The notes under the pieces were generated by a model that was not told the DNA's origin, made no database searches, and was given only the letters and a program-made list of their open reading frames with translations. From Pararhizobium arenae (GTDB lineage: Bacteria > Pseudomonadota > Alphaproteobacteria > Rhizobiales > Rhizobiaceae), in assembly GCF_001931685.1 (NCBI RefSeq), contig NZ_MOOY01000001.1, forward strand, positions 639,186 through 703,185: a stretch of 64,000 nt of DNA. The letters are read 5' to 3'. Each line of letters opens with the position of its first letter. Position 1 is the stretch's first letter. Below, piece after piece: positions 19,854 through 27,840 of the stretch. A program made the position numbers and the translations under genes.

Positions 19854-19902
19854 AGATAGTGTCTGTTCTTGATTTGTTTCCGCGATTCCGGAGTGAACCG
19901 TT

Positions 19903-20613
19903 ATGCTGACCCGCAAGCAACAGGAACTGCTGCTTTTCATCCACGAGCGGATGAAGGAGTCCGGCGTCCCACCGTCGTTCGACGAGATGAAGGACGCGCT
20001 CGATCTGGCGTCGAAATCCGGCATCCACCGATTGATAACGGCGCTGGAAGAGCGCGGCTTCATTCGCCGGCTTCCGAACCGGGCACGAGCGCTGGAGGTC
20101 ATCAAGCTTCCGGAGGCCTATTCCCCCAGTTTGCAGCCGAAGCGCGGCTTTTCACCGAGTGTCATCCAGGGAAGTCGCGACACGCCGCCACCCGCCCCCA
20201 AGGCGCCGCAGCCGCTGCTCGACGGCAACTCCGTCAGCGTGCCCGTGATGGGGCGGATCGCCGCCGGTGTTCCCATTTCCGCGATCCAAAACAACACGCA
20301 CGACATTTCCGTGCCCATGGAAATGATCGGCTCTGGCGAACACTATGCTCTTGAGGTTCGCGGTGATTCGATGATCGAGGCCGGTATTCTGGATGGAGAC
20401 ACGGTCATCATCCGCAACACGACCAGTGCCAGCCCCGGCGAGATCGTGGTGGCCCTCGTCGATGACGAGGAGGCAACGCTGAAGCGCTTCCGCCGCAAAG
20501 GCGCGTCCATCGCCCTTGAGGCAGCCAACCCGGCTTACGAGACCCGTATTTTCGGCCCCGACCGCGTCAAGATTCAGGGCAAACTCGTGGGACTTATTCG
20601 CCGTTATCACTAG
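19903..20613 (+). CDS. lexA: SOS repressor LexA
   Basis: Represses damage-response genes and self-cleaves when RecA is activated. The N-terminal winged helix starts [17 protein letters not shown]. The peptidase S24 domain has the cleavage region near [10 protein letters not shown], the nucleophile Ser in [10 protein letters not shown] and the Lys in [10 protein letters not shown]. The length of 236 residues is that of rhizobial LexA. The upstream operator shows autoregulation; dinB and the 28-residue microprotein in this window are further likely targets. Confidence 0.97.
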   Translation: MLTRKQQELLLFIHERMKESGVPPSFDEMKDALDLASKSGIHRLITALEERGFIRRLPNRARALEVIKLPEAYSPSLQPKRGFSPSVIQGSRDTPPPAPKAPQPLLDGNSVSVPVMGRIAAGVPISAIQNNTHDISVPMEMIGSGEHYALEVRGDSMIEAGILDGDTVIIRNTTSASPGEIVVALVDDEEATLKRFRRKGASIALEAANPAYETRIFGPDRVKIQGKLVGLIRRYH

Positions 20614-20968
20614 GATCAATCGCCGTTCAGTCCAGCCCGTTGCGGAAATGGTTCTTTTTCGCACAGGCTCGCGGCGTGCTCCCGTGCGAGCATCGGAATC
20701 ACGGTTAAGTGCTGTTCGAGACCGCATAGTCTGAATGTCGATGGGGCTTGAGTGGCCCGCGGCAGCCGCCATTGGCGGCCTCAAGTCTCGGCAGGGCTGA
20801 GGCGATTTTCGCTTCGCTTAAGGGTTTTCAGGTCCTTAACCAGAACATCTGCCGGTGGGACGCAGCCATGGATTGGGAAAAAAACCAGTTTCACCCCCCT
20901 ACCCCCTTGCGAATTGTCTAGGATGATTCTAAACGCTCGCAACGGCCCGGGTTTGACCGGGCCAGTGA
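20614..20968. other. Intergenic region between lexA and tRNA-Cys
   Basis: No credible gene seen. A perfect 7-bp hairpin GGCCCGG-GTTTGA-CCGGGCC lies at 20944-20963, five bases before the tRNA. TTGCGA followed after 17 bp by TAAACG could be a weak tRNA promoter. Confidence 0.4.
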
Positions 20969-21042
20969 GGCCTCGTGGCGGAGTGGTGACGCAGAGGACT
21001 GCAAATCCTTGTACCCCGGTTCAATTCCGGGCGAGGCCTCCA
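20969..21042 (+). tRNA. tRNA-Cys (GCA)
   Basis: The 7-bp acceptor stem pairs GGCCTCG (20969-20975) with CGAGGCC (21032-21038). The anticodon loop reads ACTGCAAA with GCA, the T arm contains GGTTCAATTCC, and the discriminator T plus CCA are encoded. Prophage-type genes begin directly downstream, so this is a likely integration site. Confidence 0.93.
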
Positions 21043-21168
21043 AACTTTCTTTCATCACAAAAACAAATGATTAGCTGCGGTTCTCAGGCGGGAGACTGCC
21101 GCGCTGTTATGAACGTTTTGACCGGTTCATTATGAACGCCCGTTGGCGTTCTGTTCCGCGGGTGGACC

Positions 21169-21453
21169 ATGGCAGAATATCAACCGCTATATCGTTGGCG
21201 TCCTACTTGGCCCGGAGAGACCGGGCTTAACGGCGAGCCGTTGCAAGATTTCCTTGGCCTTGATGGCGACGTGCATATCGGTCGGATCCGGCTTGAAAAT
21301 GCCGGCCCAAAGCGTGCTCAATGGCAATGGTCAGGCCAGGGCCCGCGGGTCAAGGTGAGGCGGCCAATGCCACATCAGGGATACTCGCCGACAGCGCGAG
21401 AAGCTTCGCGCATGGTAGAGGAGTATTATCATACCTTGATGCGGGCCGATTGA
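21169..21453 (+). CDS. Small hypothetical protein, prophage/island edge
   Basis: 94 residues, rich in Trp, Arg and Pro (MAEYQPLYRWRPTW). No domain recognised. A perfect inverted repeat GAACGCC-CGTT-GGCGTTC (21134-21151) lies just before it and could be an operator or attenuator. It is followed closely by a second small gene on the same strand. Confidence 0.5.
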   Translation: MAEYQPLYRWRPTWPGETGLNGEPLQDFLGLDGDVHIGRIRLENAGPKRAQWQWSGQGPRVKVRRPMPHQGYSPTAREASRMVEEYYHTLMRAD

Positions 21454-21469
21454 CGACGGGGAAGCAAAG

Positions 21470-21646
21470 ATGTCGGATGAAAACGGCGGCGCCGTAGCAA
21501 CCGCCGGCATGCACTATGCGCCAAAGTGCTGTGTGGCAGGATGCGGAAAATGGGGGATCGCTGGTTTCGCGTCGAGCAAGAATGTCGAAGCCCGGTGGTG
21601 GTGCTGGGAGCACTATCCGTTCAAACAGGATTCAGCATCTGCATAG
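21470..21646 (+). CDS. Small cysteine-rich, zinc-finger-like protein
   Basis: 58 residues from MSDENGGAV. The Cys/His arrangement CCVAGCGKWG...WWCWEHYP fits a small zinc-binding fold of the kind found in phage proteins. The ATG at 21470 is preceded by GACGGGGAAG. It starts 17 bp after the previous gene, suggesting a two-gene unit. Confidence 0.5.
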   Translation: MSDENGGAVATAGMHYAPKCCVAGCGKWGIAGFASSKNVEARWWCWEHYPFKQDSASA

Positions 21647-21766
21647 TCAAAGCTGGCCCAGGAACTGAAACAGGATGTATCCCGCCACCAGAAGTGACGC
21701 CACGACGGTGGTGGGGATCTGAGGCTTAGCCGCTTGATGAAGCACTTTCGCCTTGGACTTGGTCAT
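21647..21766 (-). CDS. 39-residue membrane protein of the lysis cassette
   Basis: Reads MTKSKAKVLHQ, then a hydrophobic helix (about 20-37) ending FQFLGQL. Its ATG overlaps, as ATGA, the stop codon of the shifted frame that carries the tail of the upstream holin-like gene. That coupling supports translation of both. It may be a holin partner or antiholin; this is inference. Confidence 0.5.
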   Translation of the reverse strand: MTKSKAKVLHQAAKPQIPTTVVASLLVAGYILFQFLGQL

Positions 21767-21830
21767 GGCGCGTTATCCTTCAGCTCGTTCCTGCGGATAC
21801 GAAATGCCTTGAGGATGATCTCGACGATGA

Positions 21831-22082
21831 TCACCCGCCTACCCCCATGATAAAACCCCCGACCGAAGCGGCTTGTTCCCCAACATCGATCTGCCCCAGC
21901 GCCCAGCGGAACATCGGCACGCCGATCGGTCCCAGATAATAGGCCGTGACCGCGCCGACGAAAAGCTTTCTCAGCGCCGGCAGGACGCCGGTCCATTCCA
22001 TTGCCACACTGACCGCCGATCCGGCTATGCCAGCCAGGGCGAGTTCACCATTCTTGCTCGCAAGCCATTCCCAGAAGCTCAT
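21831..22082 (-). CDS. Holin-like phage membrane protein, frame broken at the C-terminus
   Basis: 83 residues with two hydrophobic segments (about 12-30 and 38-60), the topology of a phage pore-forming holin. The start overlaps the preceding spanin stop as ATGA. The frame stops at 21831, shortly after a run of five G (GGFIMGVGG). The adjacent frame continues with a sensible tail (RVIIVEIILKAFRIRRN) that ends at 21763 in an ATGA overlap with the next gene. Either a one-base deletion or a programmed shift joins the two; intact length would be about 107 residues. Confidence 0.6.
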   Translation of the reverse strand: MSFWEWLASKNGELALAGIAGSAVSVAMEWTGVLPALRKLFVGAVTAYYLGPIGVPMFRWALGQIDVGEQAASVGGFIMGVGG

Positions 22083-22348
22083 CGACCTTGCCCTTCAATC
22101 GCGCCCACAGCTTCGACCAGCGCGCCATGGCGCCGGCCGCAGTCGCCGAGCTCGGCTCGGTCCTTGGCCCATAGCCGGGCCATCTCGTCGGAGTAGAGCG
22201 CACGGTCGGGCAGTTCCTGCGCCTTGGCACAGGCCTGCTTCAACGACGCGGGGATTTTCGCGAGCTCCATTGTTTTATCGACCGATTGGAGCGAGCTGGT
22301 CGCGCACCCGCTTAGACACGCCACTATGGCAAGCACTGATGTCCGCAT
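22079..22348 (-). CDS. Rz1-like outer-membrane spanin lipoprotein
   Basis: 89 residues. A short signal peptide ends in the lipobox LSGC (MRTSVLAIVACLSGCATS). The start lies inside the i-spanin gene in another frame, overlapping by 74 bp, the arrangement known for Rz/Rz1 pairs. With the i-spanin it would fuse the two membranes at the last step of phage lysis. Confidence 0.72.
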   Translation of the reverse strand: MRTSVLAIVACLSGCATSSLQSVDKTMELAKIPASLKQACAKAQELPDRALYSDEMARLWAKDRAELGDCGRRHGALVEAVGAIEGQGR

Positions 22349-22718
22349 TCTGTGCCCTTTCGGCTTGCAACGCCTTTTCCAGATCGGCGAGTTGGATGGC
22401 TTGGTCGGTCTGCTTGGCCCAATAGTCGGCCTCGATCCGATCAATAGTCTCCTGTGCGGCGCGGCGATCAGCTGCAAGCTTGATTTCGGCGCGGCGCTGT
22501 TTCTCCTGCCACGCCAATCGCTCGGACAGTTTTCCGTCCTGATACGCGCGATCGACGCGACCAAACGCCAGGTCGGATATGACGGGCACATATTCGACAT
22601 GAGGGATGGATTTCACGAGAGGGACGCCCTCATAGAAAATGAAGACGCCCAAGGCGATGATGCCTTGCAGGCCCAGAAAGCGGAACGCAGCCATGACGGT
22701 CGGCATCAACATCGGCAT
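22275..22718 (-). CDS. Rz-like inner-membrane spanin
   Basis: 147 residues. One N-terminal membrane segment (about 10-30) is followed by a long charged coiled coil (about 50-130), as in i-spanins. It begins 3 bp after the endolysin gene and contains the nested o-spanin start. Part of a minus-strand lysis cassette. Confidence 0.72.
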   Translation of the reverse strand: MPMLMPTVMAAFRFLGLQGIIALGVFIFYEGVPLVKSIPHVEYVPVISDLAFGRVDRAYQDGKLSERLAWQEKQRRAEIKLAADRRAAQETIDRIEADYWAKQTDQAIQLADLEKALQAERAQNADISACHSGVSKRVRDQLAPIGR

Positions 22719-22721
22719 GGC

Positions 22722-24101
22722 TCAGAGCTTCTTAGAGACTTCGTTGCGAAGCTTCTTGCCGCACATTTCGGCACCGACGATGTGCGGTTCGAACGCCAGT
22801 CGCGTGAAATCCCATTTACCCTTTTGCTGGATGCCGAGCGTATGGCTGCCCCACGCAGCGGCACCGTTGGGCAAGTCGATGCGCTTGGTCCACATCACCT
22901 CGCTCAGTCCTGCCACGTCCCGGATAATCTGGTCCACCGCCTCGGTCTGAGCCGCACCTACCTCCGCGCGAGCGCCGACCGGCTCGATGTGCCACGGCTC
23001 GTTTCCGAGTGGGAATGTCATGCCAAATTTGCCAGCATTCTCGTGCACCCACTGGCGGACGTGAGCCGGCGCCTTGTCGAGGCGCTGACCGTTCCACGCG
23101 AGGTCGGCGGCGCGGCCATGGTTGTGCTGCGACCCCTTGGAGCCATGCTCACCAGGCGGCGGCGCGACCCACTTACGGGCCTCTGCGACAGAGCCGTACT
23201 TCTTCACCGCGGCATCAAACAGTTCCTTCTGTCGCTCGACCGTGCGTGTGCCCGAGAAGATTTCCAAGCCATCGGCGATTTCGGGAGGCGCTGATTGCAT
23301 CAGCGCGGTAAGCCCGGTTTGCATTTCGGGCACCATGCCCGTGATGTGCTCCGGGCCATGACCGCGCAGCTTGGTTTCCAGGAACGCAGTTGCCGTGCTG
23401 ACGTCTTCGTTTTCTTCGGCAGGACGGGCAGCGGCGTCCTTATCGACCGCTCGGAAAGGATCATCATTCGCAGCAAGGCCGAGCGGATCTTGTGCGACGT
23501 ACTCGTCATCCACCAATATCCCGCGTGCCTGCGGCTCACTGCCCGTCGCCTGCCCAGTCGATCGATAGAACGTGTGGCCGCCAATTTTCTTCGTTGCCGG
23601 CATAGTCTTGGCCCAGGCGGGGCTCACATAGTCCGCGTGGAAATGATCAGCGCCGTCGGTCGGGTCTTGCAGCGTGCCGTCGAACACGCCCTGCAGGATC
23701 TTATCGGCCTCGCTCCGGATAGCAGGGTCACGCTGCGCTCTCCGCGAACCCTCGCGTGGATTTTCGTAACCCTCGAACTGCGATGGCTGGCGCACGACTT
23801 CAGCCGGCGAAATCCCGCGGATCTTGGCGCGGTTCTTGATCGTCGATGCAACGGCCAGCATACCCTCAGGACCGTCGCCGGCCGCTTCGGCGATGACGGT
23901 ATCGACGATGTCGTTCCAGTCTTTAGCATCGAACGACGAGTTCTTGCCAATCACGCGTGCAGGCTGCGGCTGCTGCGGAGTGGCAGCAACTGGCATCGTC
24001 TCGATCTTCGGCGCAAGCCCTCCGCCGCCCAACAGGCCTAGCGGGTCTTTCCACTCGAAGCTTTCAGAATTGCTGCCGAGACCGACGACGATTGGGGGCA
24101 T
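22722..24101 (-). CDS. Two-domain endolysin: SleB-like hydrolase plus M15-like peptidase
   Basis: 459 residues. The N-terminal half carries a cell-wall hydrolase of the SleB type (VIAEAAGDGPEGMLAVA, then DGADHFHADYVSPAW). The C-terminal half carries a D-Ala-D-Ala carboxypeptidase-like domain with zinc ligands (HNHGRAADLAW and EPWHIEP). It should degrade peptidoglycan at lysis. The start at 24101 has a strong ribosome site (TCAGGAG); a start at 24134 does not. No phage structural genes are nearby, so this is a remnant or a reused lysis unit. Confidence 0.78.
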   Translation of the reverse strand: MPPIVVGLGSNSESFEWKDPLGLLGGGGLAPKIETMPVAATPQQPQPARVIGKNSSFDAKDWNDIVDTVIAEAAGDGPEGMLAVASTIKNRAKIRGISPAEVVRQPSQFEGYENPREGSRRAQRDPAIRSEADKILQGVFDGTLQDPTDGADHFHADYVSPAWAKTMPATKKIGGHTFYRSTGQATGSEPQARGILVDDEYVAQDPLGLAANDDPFRAVDKDAAARPAEENEDVSTATAFLETKLRGHGPEHITGMVPEMQTGLTALMQSAPPEIADGLEIFSGTRTVERQKELFDAAVKKYGSVAEARKWVAPPPGEHGSKGSQHNHGRAADLAWNGQRLDKAPAHVRQWVHENAGKFGMTFPLGNEPWHIEPVGARAEVGAAQTEAVDQIIRDVAGLSEVMWTKRIDLPNGAAAWGSHTLGIQQKGKWDFTRLAFEPHIVGAEMCGKKLRNEVSKKL

Positions 24102-24247
24102 GTGGCGGCTCCTGAAGAAGAAGCCGCACGTCATGCGCGGTCGATGCGAATTTATAGGTCTATAAGTGAAATTTGGAAAGAGGGAGCGCTTGCTGTTCTT
24201 CTCGTCCTGCTTTTAACTAGAGGTTGTTTATAGGGCCTCGGGCAGCA

Positions 24248-25519
24248 ATGGATTTCGATACTTTTCAAGCAGTAAGTGGGATATTTGCTAAGAGATCCGC
24301 ACCTTCCACAAAAGAAGACGAGCTCTATTCTGCCGCTCAACATATTGAAGTGGCGAACACAATCGAAGCGCTTACTTCTGAGCTGCCACTTGACAGCGAG
24401 CTGGCGAAGCTGGTCGTCGCTGCTACCCGCAATATGCGAGCGTTGGCAAATAATCACTCAAAAACAGTTGAAATAGCCATCGGCCCGGTCAGCGAAGCGG
24501 GAAAATTACGTTTTGAGCGCTGGCTCAACACTATATCCAACCGTCCGAAGCCGATCGCTGCAATTCTTGGCGGTTATTTGTTCGAAACACGTATTGCTCA
24601 GGGTAAGGAAAACACAATTCCCATAGAGCTGAACGATCTGTTGGTCGAAGCCGAGTTGGCGAGTTACGCTGCTTGGAAAGCTTACGCAGATGGACCGGCT
24701 CGAGCGCAAGACGAGGAGTTCGAGAGGACCAAAAAGCATTTCGATGAGACAGCATCCGCTCTTCTGAACACAGCGCGGGAGCAGTTTCAGCAGGCATCCT
24801 CGACTGTGACAGCGATGCAGAAGACCTATACAGATACGCAGTCGCTGATAAGCCGCCTGGAAAATTCCGCGCAGCAAACGATCTCTCACTCCTCTGCCTT
24901 TCTTGACAGCGCCAAAGACCAGATATCGAACCTTCATGAGCGGGTTCAGGAAGCCACCGCGCAAATAGCCTCGATGCGTGAAGATTTAGGGACAATCTCA
25001 ACTAAAAAGCTATGGGATAAGCGTGCCAATAGCAGTAGTTGGTCATTTCGATTGTCCAGTGCTCTTCTGCTCCTGCTGCTTGTCGGCGGTCCTGTGTGGG
25101 GAATTTTCGAACACGATAAGATCCTTGGCTTCATTGTCCGCGTCGAACAAACTTTAATAGTGACCCCGGCCGTAACCGCGCCGGGCCCTGGTCAGACGCC
25201 GTCCGGGCCACCAGCTACATTGCTAGCGATAATAGCAGTAGGCCGGCTCTTCTTAATTACGCTGCCGATCGTCCTATACCTGTGGCTTATCCGTCTTGTT
25301 GTACGCTTCAACCAACGATCTCTGATGCTTCTCGACGACGCCAACCAGCGCCACACGATGATGGACACTTACTTCCACCTGATCGCCGAGCAGGCAGCGG
25401 TGAAAGAGGACCGCGCTCTGATCCTCAATGCCTTGTTCCGTCCGACACCGGGCCAATCTGGCGATAGCGTGGACCCACCGAACTTTACAGAACTTGTTGA
25501 CAAAGCAATGGGCAAGTAA
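24248..25519 (+). CDS. DUF6161-type coiled-coil membrane protein
   Basis: About 423 residues. The soluble N-terminal half contains a long coiled coil (about 155-255, rich in Gln, Ser and Glu). Two membrane segments follow (about 270-292 and 323-350). The conserved cytoplasmic tail includes RHTMMDTYFHLI and LILNALFRP, which I recall as the DUF6161 signature. The ATG at 24248 is preferred over an upstream TTG. Function unknown; the family is often found in mobile elements. A second gene starts 49 bp downstream, so the two are probably co-transcribed. Codon use is clearly less GC-rich than the core genes. Confidence 0.68.
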   Translation: MDFDTFQAVSGIFAKRSAPSTKEDELYSAAQHIEVANTIEALTSELPLDSELAKLVVAATRNMRALANNHSKTVEIAIGPVSEAGKLRFERWLNTISNRPKPIAAILGGYLFETRIAQGKENTIPIELNDLLVEAELASYAAWKAYADGPARAQDEEFERTKKHFDETASALLNTAREQFQQASSTVTAMQKTYTDTQSLISRLENSAQQTISHSSAFLDSAKDQISNLHERVQEATAQIASMREDLGTISTKKLWDKRANSSSWSFRLSSALLLLLLVGGPVWGIFEHDKILGFIVRVEQTLIVTPAVTAPGPGQTPSGPPATLLAIIAVGRLFLITLPIVLYLWLIRLVVRFNQRSLMLLDDANQRHTMMDTYFHLIAEQAAVKEDRALILNALFRPTPGQSGDSVDPPNFTELVDKAMGK

Positions 25520-25567
25520 AGTTCCGAAGATTGGCGTCGGGCGCTGGAACAGTTGGGAGGGAATAAG

Positions 25568-26284
25568 ATGGTAGACCCAAAAATCGCGGTATCGCTTAAA
25601 AGAGCGGACGAATTGCTCAAGGAGTTACGCGAAGAATACGACAACTGCCTCTCTACACGTAAGGTATCAGACAGAGCCGAACAGCTGACACATGAGGTGC
25701 TGGAGAGATTAAGGAGTGTACTGGACCGCCTCGCCCGCAAGTACTGGGATACGCACGTCGCCCCCACGTTGAGCGACGACGACAAGGAACGTGCTCTAGT
25801 TTATTTCCCAGTGACCAGCGCACAAAACGACTTTGACTCCGTCCTGGGACGGTGGCGATGGAAGTCCGTGCGCGCTCACCATGAACTCGTTTATCAGTGG
25901 CTTCTGGCCAAACAGCCATTCCAATGTGCAGACAACGCGTGGCTGAGCACCTTGAACGAACTGGCCGCGCACGGGAAGCACATCGACCTCGCCCCGCAGA
26001 AGACTGTCGAAGAAGTCCGACAGGCGACGGTGCAAAATCAGCATGGTGCCCGCGTCAGCTACGGTCCTGGGGTGAAATTTGGACCGGGCGTAGTCCTTGC
26101 GGGTGCTCAAGTTGACCCAAAAACCCAACGCATTGTCCCTACAGCCGGTGTTACCGAGACTATCGAGGTCTGGGTTTCCTTTGTAATCGACAAATACGGT
26201 ATCAATGCGCTCGCCTTTTGTTCCGGTTCCGTAGATAAAACAAAAGCTATTGCGGAAGAGATGAGCGCACGTTTCGGGCTATAA
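25568..26284 (+). CDS. Hypothetical protein downstream of the DUF6161 gene
   Basis: 238 residues from MVDPKIAVSLKRADELL. The N-terminal region is helical and charged. The middle has a short Gly/Pro-rich repeat (SYGPGVKFGPGVVL), and the C-terminus has alternating strands. No membrane segment or known motif. The ATG at 25568 follows GGGAGGGAATAAG. Its position makes it a candidate cytosolic partner of the preceding membrane protein. Confidence 0.6.
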   Translation: MVDPKIAVSLKRADELLKELREEYDNCLSTRKVSDRAEQLTHEVLERLRSVLDRLARKYWDTHVAPTLSDDDKERALVYFPVTSAQNDFDSVLGRWRWKSVRAHHELVYQWLLAKQPFQCADNAWLSTLNELAAHGKHIDLAPQKTVEEVRQATVQNQHGARVSYGPGVKFGPGVVLAGAQVDPKTQRIVPTAGVTETIEVWVSFVIDKYGINALAFCSGSVDKTKAIAEEMSARFGL

Positions 26285-26372
26285 TCGAGGATATTTGATC
26301 TCGCAAAACGTGTACGCCGTGATAGTGTGTTTGTAGTTGTGCAACCCGTATAGGCCGACCACGGAGCTTACA

Positions 26373-26651
26373 ATGCGGAATGGATTGCAACGCCTAGGCC
26401 TTTTCTATTTTGTTTTGTGTCTAACGCTGGTGCCGGCCGCCCCTTGCCTTTCGCAGGATCAGGTGACCGACGAGCCCCCTGCTATACCTCTACCGGACAT
26501 TGAGGGTGAGGATTCGTCTGGGATAATTCGACCTGAGGAGCCTACAACCCATGGCTTCGACGATGCTCCAGAAGGTAAATCCAATGGCATAGCGGAGCAG
26601 ACGCCATTTGGCTTCTGCGCTCCTCCATGTGTCCGAAACCCCTTTGACTGA
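26373..26651 (+). CDS. Small secreted protein with C-terminal CAPPC motif
   Basis: 92 residues. A signal peptide (about 1-27) is followed by an acidic, Pro-rich body and a tail reading EQTPFGFCAPPCVRNPFD. The tail is nearly repeated in the next gene. No known domain. The predicted location is the periplasm or outside. Lower GC than the core suggests acquisition. Confidence 0.6.
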   Translation: MRNGLQRLGLFYFVLCLTLVPAAPCLSQDQVTDEPPAIPLPDIEGEDSSGIIRPEEPTTHGFDDAPEGKSNGIAEQTPFGFCAPPCVRNPFD

Positions 26652-26719
26652 AAGTTTGATACCTCTCACCCATAAATTCTGTTCAGCACCACCGCACAGC
26701 TCAAATAAGGAGCGGATCC

Positions 26720-27115
26720 ATGTGGGATGCATTGCAAGATTTACGACCTCATTATTTCCTAGCTTCTATCGCGATACTAAACGCGAGCCCCTCCTTTTCT
26801 CAGACGCTACAGCTGCCCATCCAGATCGTAATTATCGACAAGCATCCTCAACTGGGTCTGATATGCAATGGGCCGAATGGGATTACTACTTGCACCGATA
26901 CTTCAAAGTATATCGCTGAAAACACGGCGATGGCAGTGTTCCCCAACGATCCGAACTCAGACATCACCAGTCCTGGGCAAATACTGGGCGGACCCCTGAT
27001 CGTCGTGCCTGGCACCGGACTAGGCGGCATTCCGAGGGAAGGAGTCAACAGCATCTCAGAGCAGCAGCCTTTCCTTCATTGCGCGCCTCCGTGCATTCGT
27101 AATCCTCCAAACTAA
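26720..27115 (+). CDS. Second small secreted protein with C-terminal CAPPC motif
   Basis: 131 residues. The N-terminus has a weak signal-like segment (LASIAILNASPSFSQ). The body is not recognisably related to its neighbour, but the tail EQQPFLHCAPPCIRNPPN matches it closely. The ribosome site AAGGAG sits upstream of the ATG. The pair probably arose around a shared C-terminal function. Confidence 0.55.
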   Translation: MWDALQDLRPHYFLASIAILNASPSFSQTLQLPIQIVIIDKHPQLGLICNGPNGITTCTDTSKYIAENTAMAVFPNDPNSDITSPGQILGGPLIVVPGTGLGGIPREGVNSISEQQPFLHCAPPCIRNPPN

Positions 27116-27184
27116 CGGATCGTTTGGCGCCGAACGTAAATAAAATAACGTTGATGATGCCGGGTTTGCCAAAGAGGTTTTTAG

Positions 27185-27715
27185 GTGGAAATCGAAAAAA
27201 TGCGAAGCTTGCTGGTTGAAATCTACACCTTAACCAGCAGGAGCGATCTGAACCGCGAGTACTATGGCAGGATGCTGGCTTACTACCAACGCCTCTCCAT
27301 TTGGCTCGATACCGCGATCGCCGTTGGCACCACTGGTAGCGGCGTTTCCGCACTTACTATTTGGGACACTGCATATGGCGCTTTCGTTTGGGGCGTATTG
27401 AGCACGGTTTCGGCCGTTCTTGCCCTTTCAAAACCCATCTTCCAGCTGAACAAGCAGGTCGAGCGGCTAAGCAAGCTGTTTGCAGGCCACGCCACCAACT
27501 ATGCCACACTTGTGCAGCTGGCCAGCCGGATAAGGCGGCGTGAAGAAATCTCCGACGAGATGATTGCGACTTTCGAGGCTGCAGAAGCTAAGTTCGTTGA
27601 GCTCTCACAGGACGATGACCCCTCTCCTAACATGGCCCTTGCGACGAAATGCGAAACGATCGTCCGGAAACGCCATCCACCTGAATCGGCGTGGTACCCG
27701 ACGGCGACACGCTGA
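27185..27715 (+). CDS. SLATT-like two-helix membrane protein
   Basis: 176 residues. Two adjacent membrane segments (about 39-60 and 65-85) are joined by a short turn and flanked by helices, the layout of the SLATT superfamily. Known biology: SLATT proteins are predicted pore-forming effectors in nucleotide-signal defence systems. No cyclase or SLOG sensor gene is adjacent, so the role here is open. The start is GTG at 27185 or an ATG at 27200. Confidence 0.5.
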   Translation: MEIEKMRSLLVEIYTLTSRSDLNREYYGRMLAYYQRLSIWLDTAIAVGTTGSGVSALTIWDTAYGAFVWGVLSTVSAVLALSKPIFQLNKQVERLSKLFAGHATNYATLVQLASRIRRREEISDEMIATFEAAEAKFVELSQDDDPSPNMALATKCETIVRKRHPPESAWYPTATR

Positions 27716-27840
27716 CAAAGGTAGTCCCGCAATATGACGGTGTCCGCGTGTCCCGACACATCCGCATAAATCTCGGCTGCAGCTTGACCGACGACGCGAC
27801 TTCTGGTTGATTTTGTGGGCTGGATTCGGGAGAATAATAT

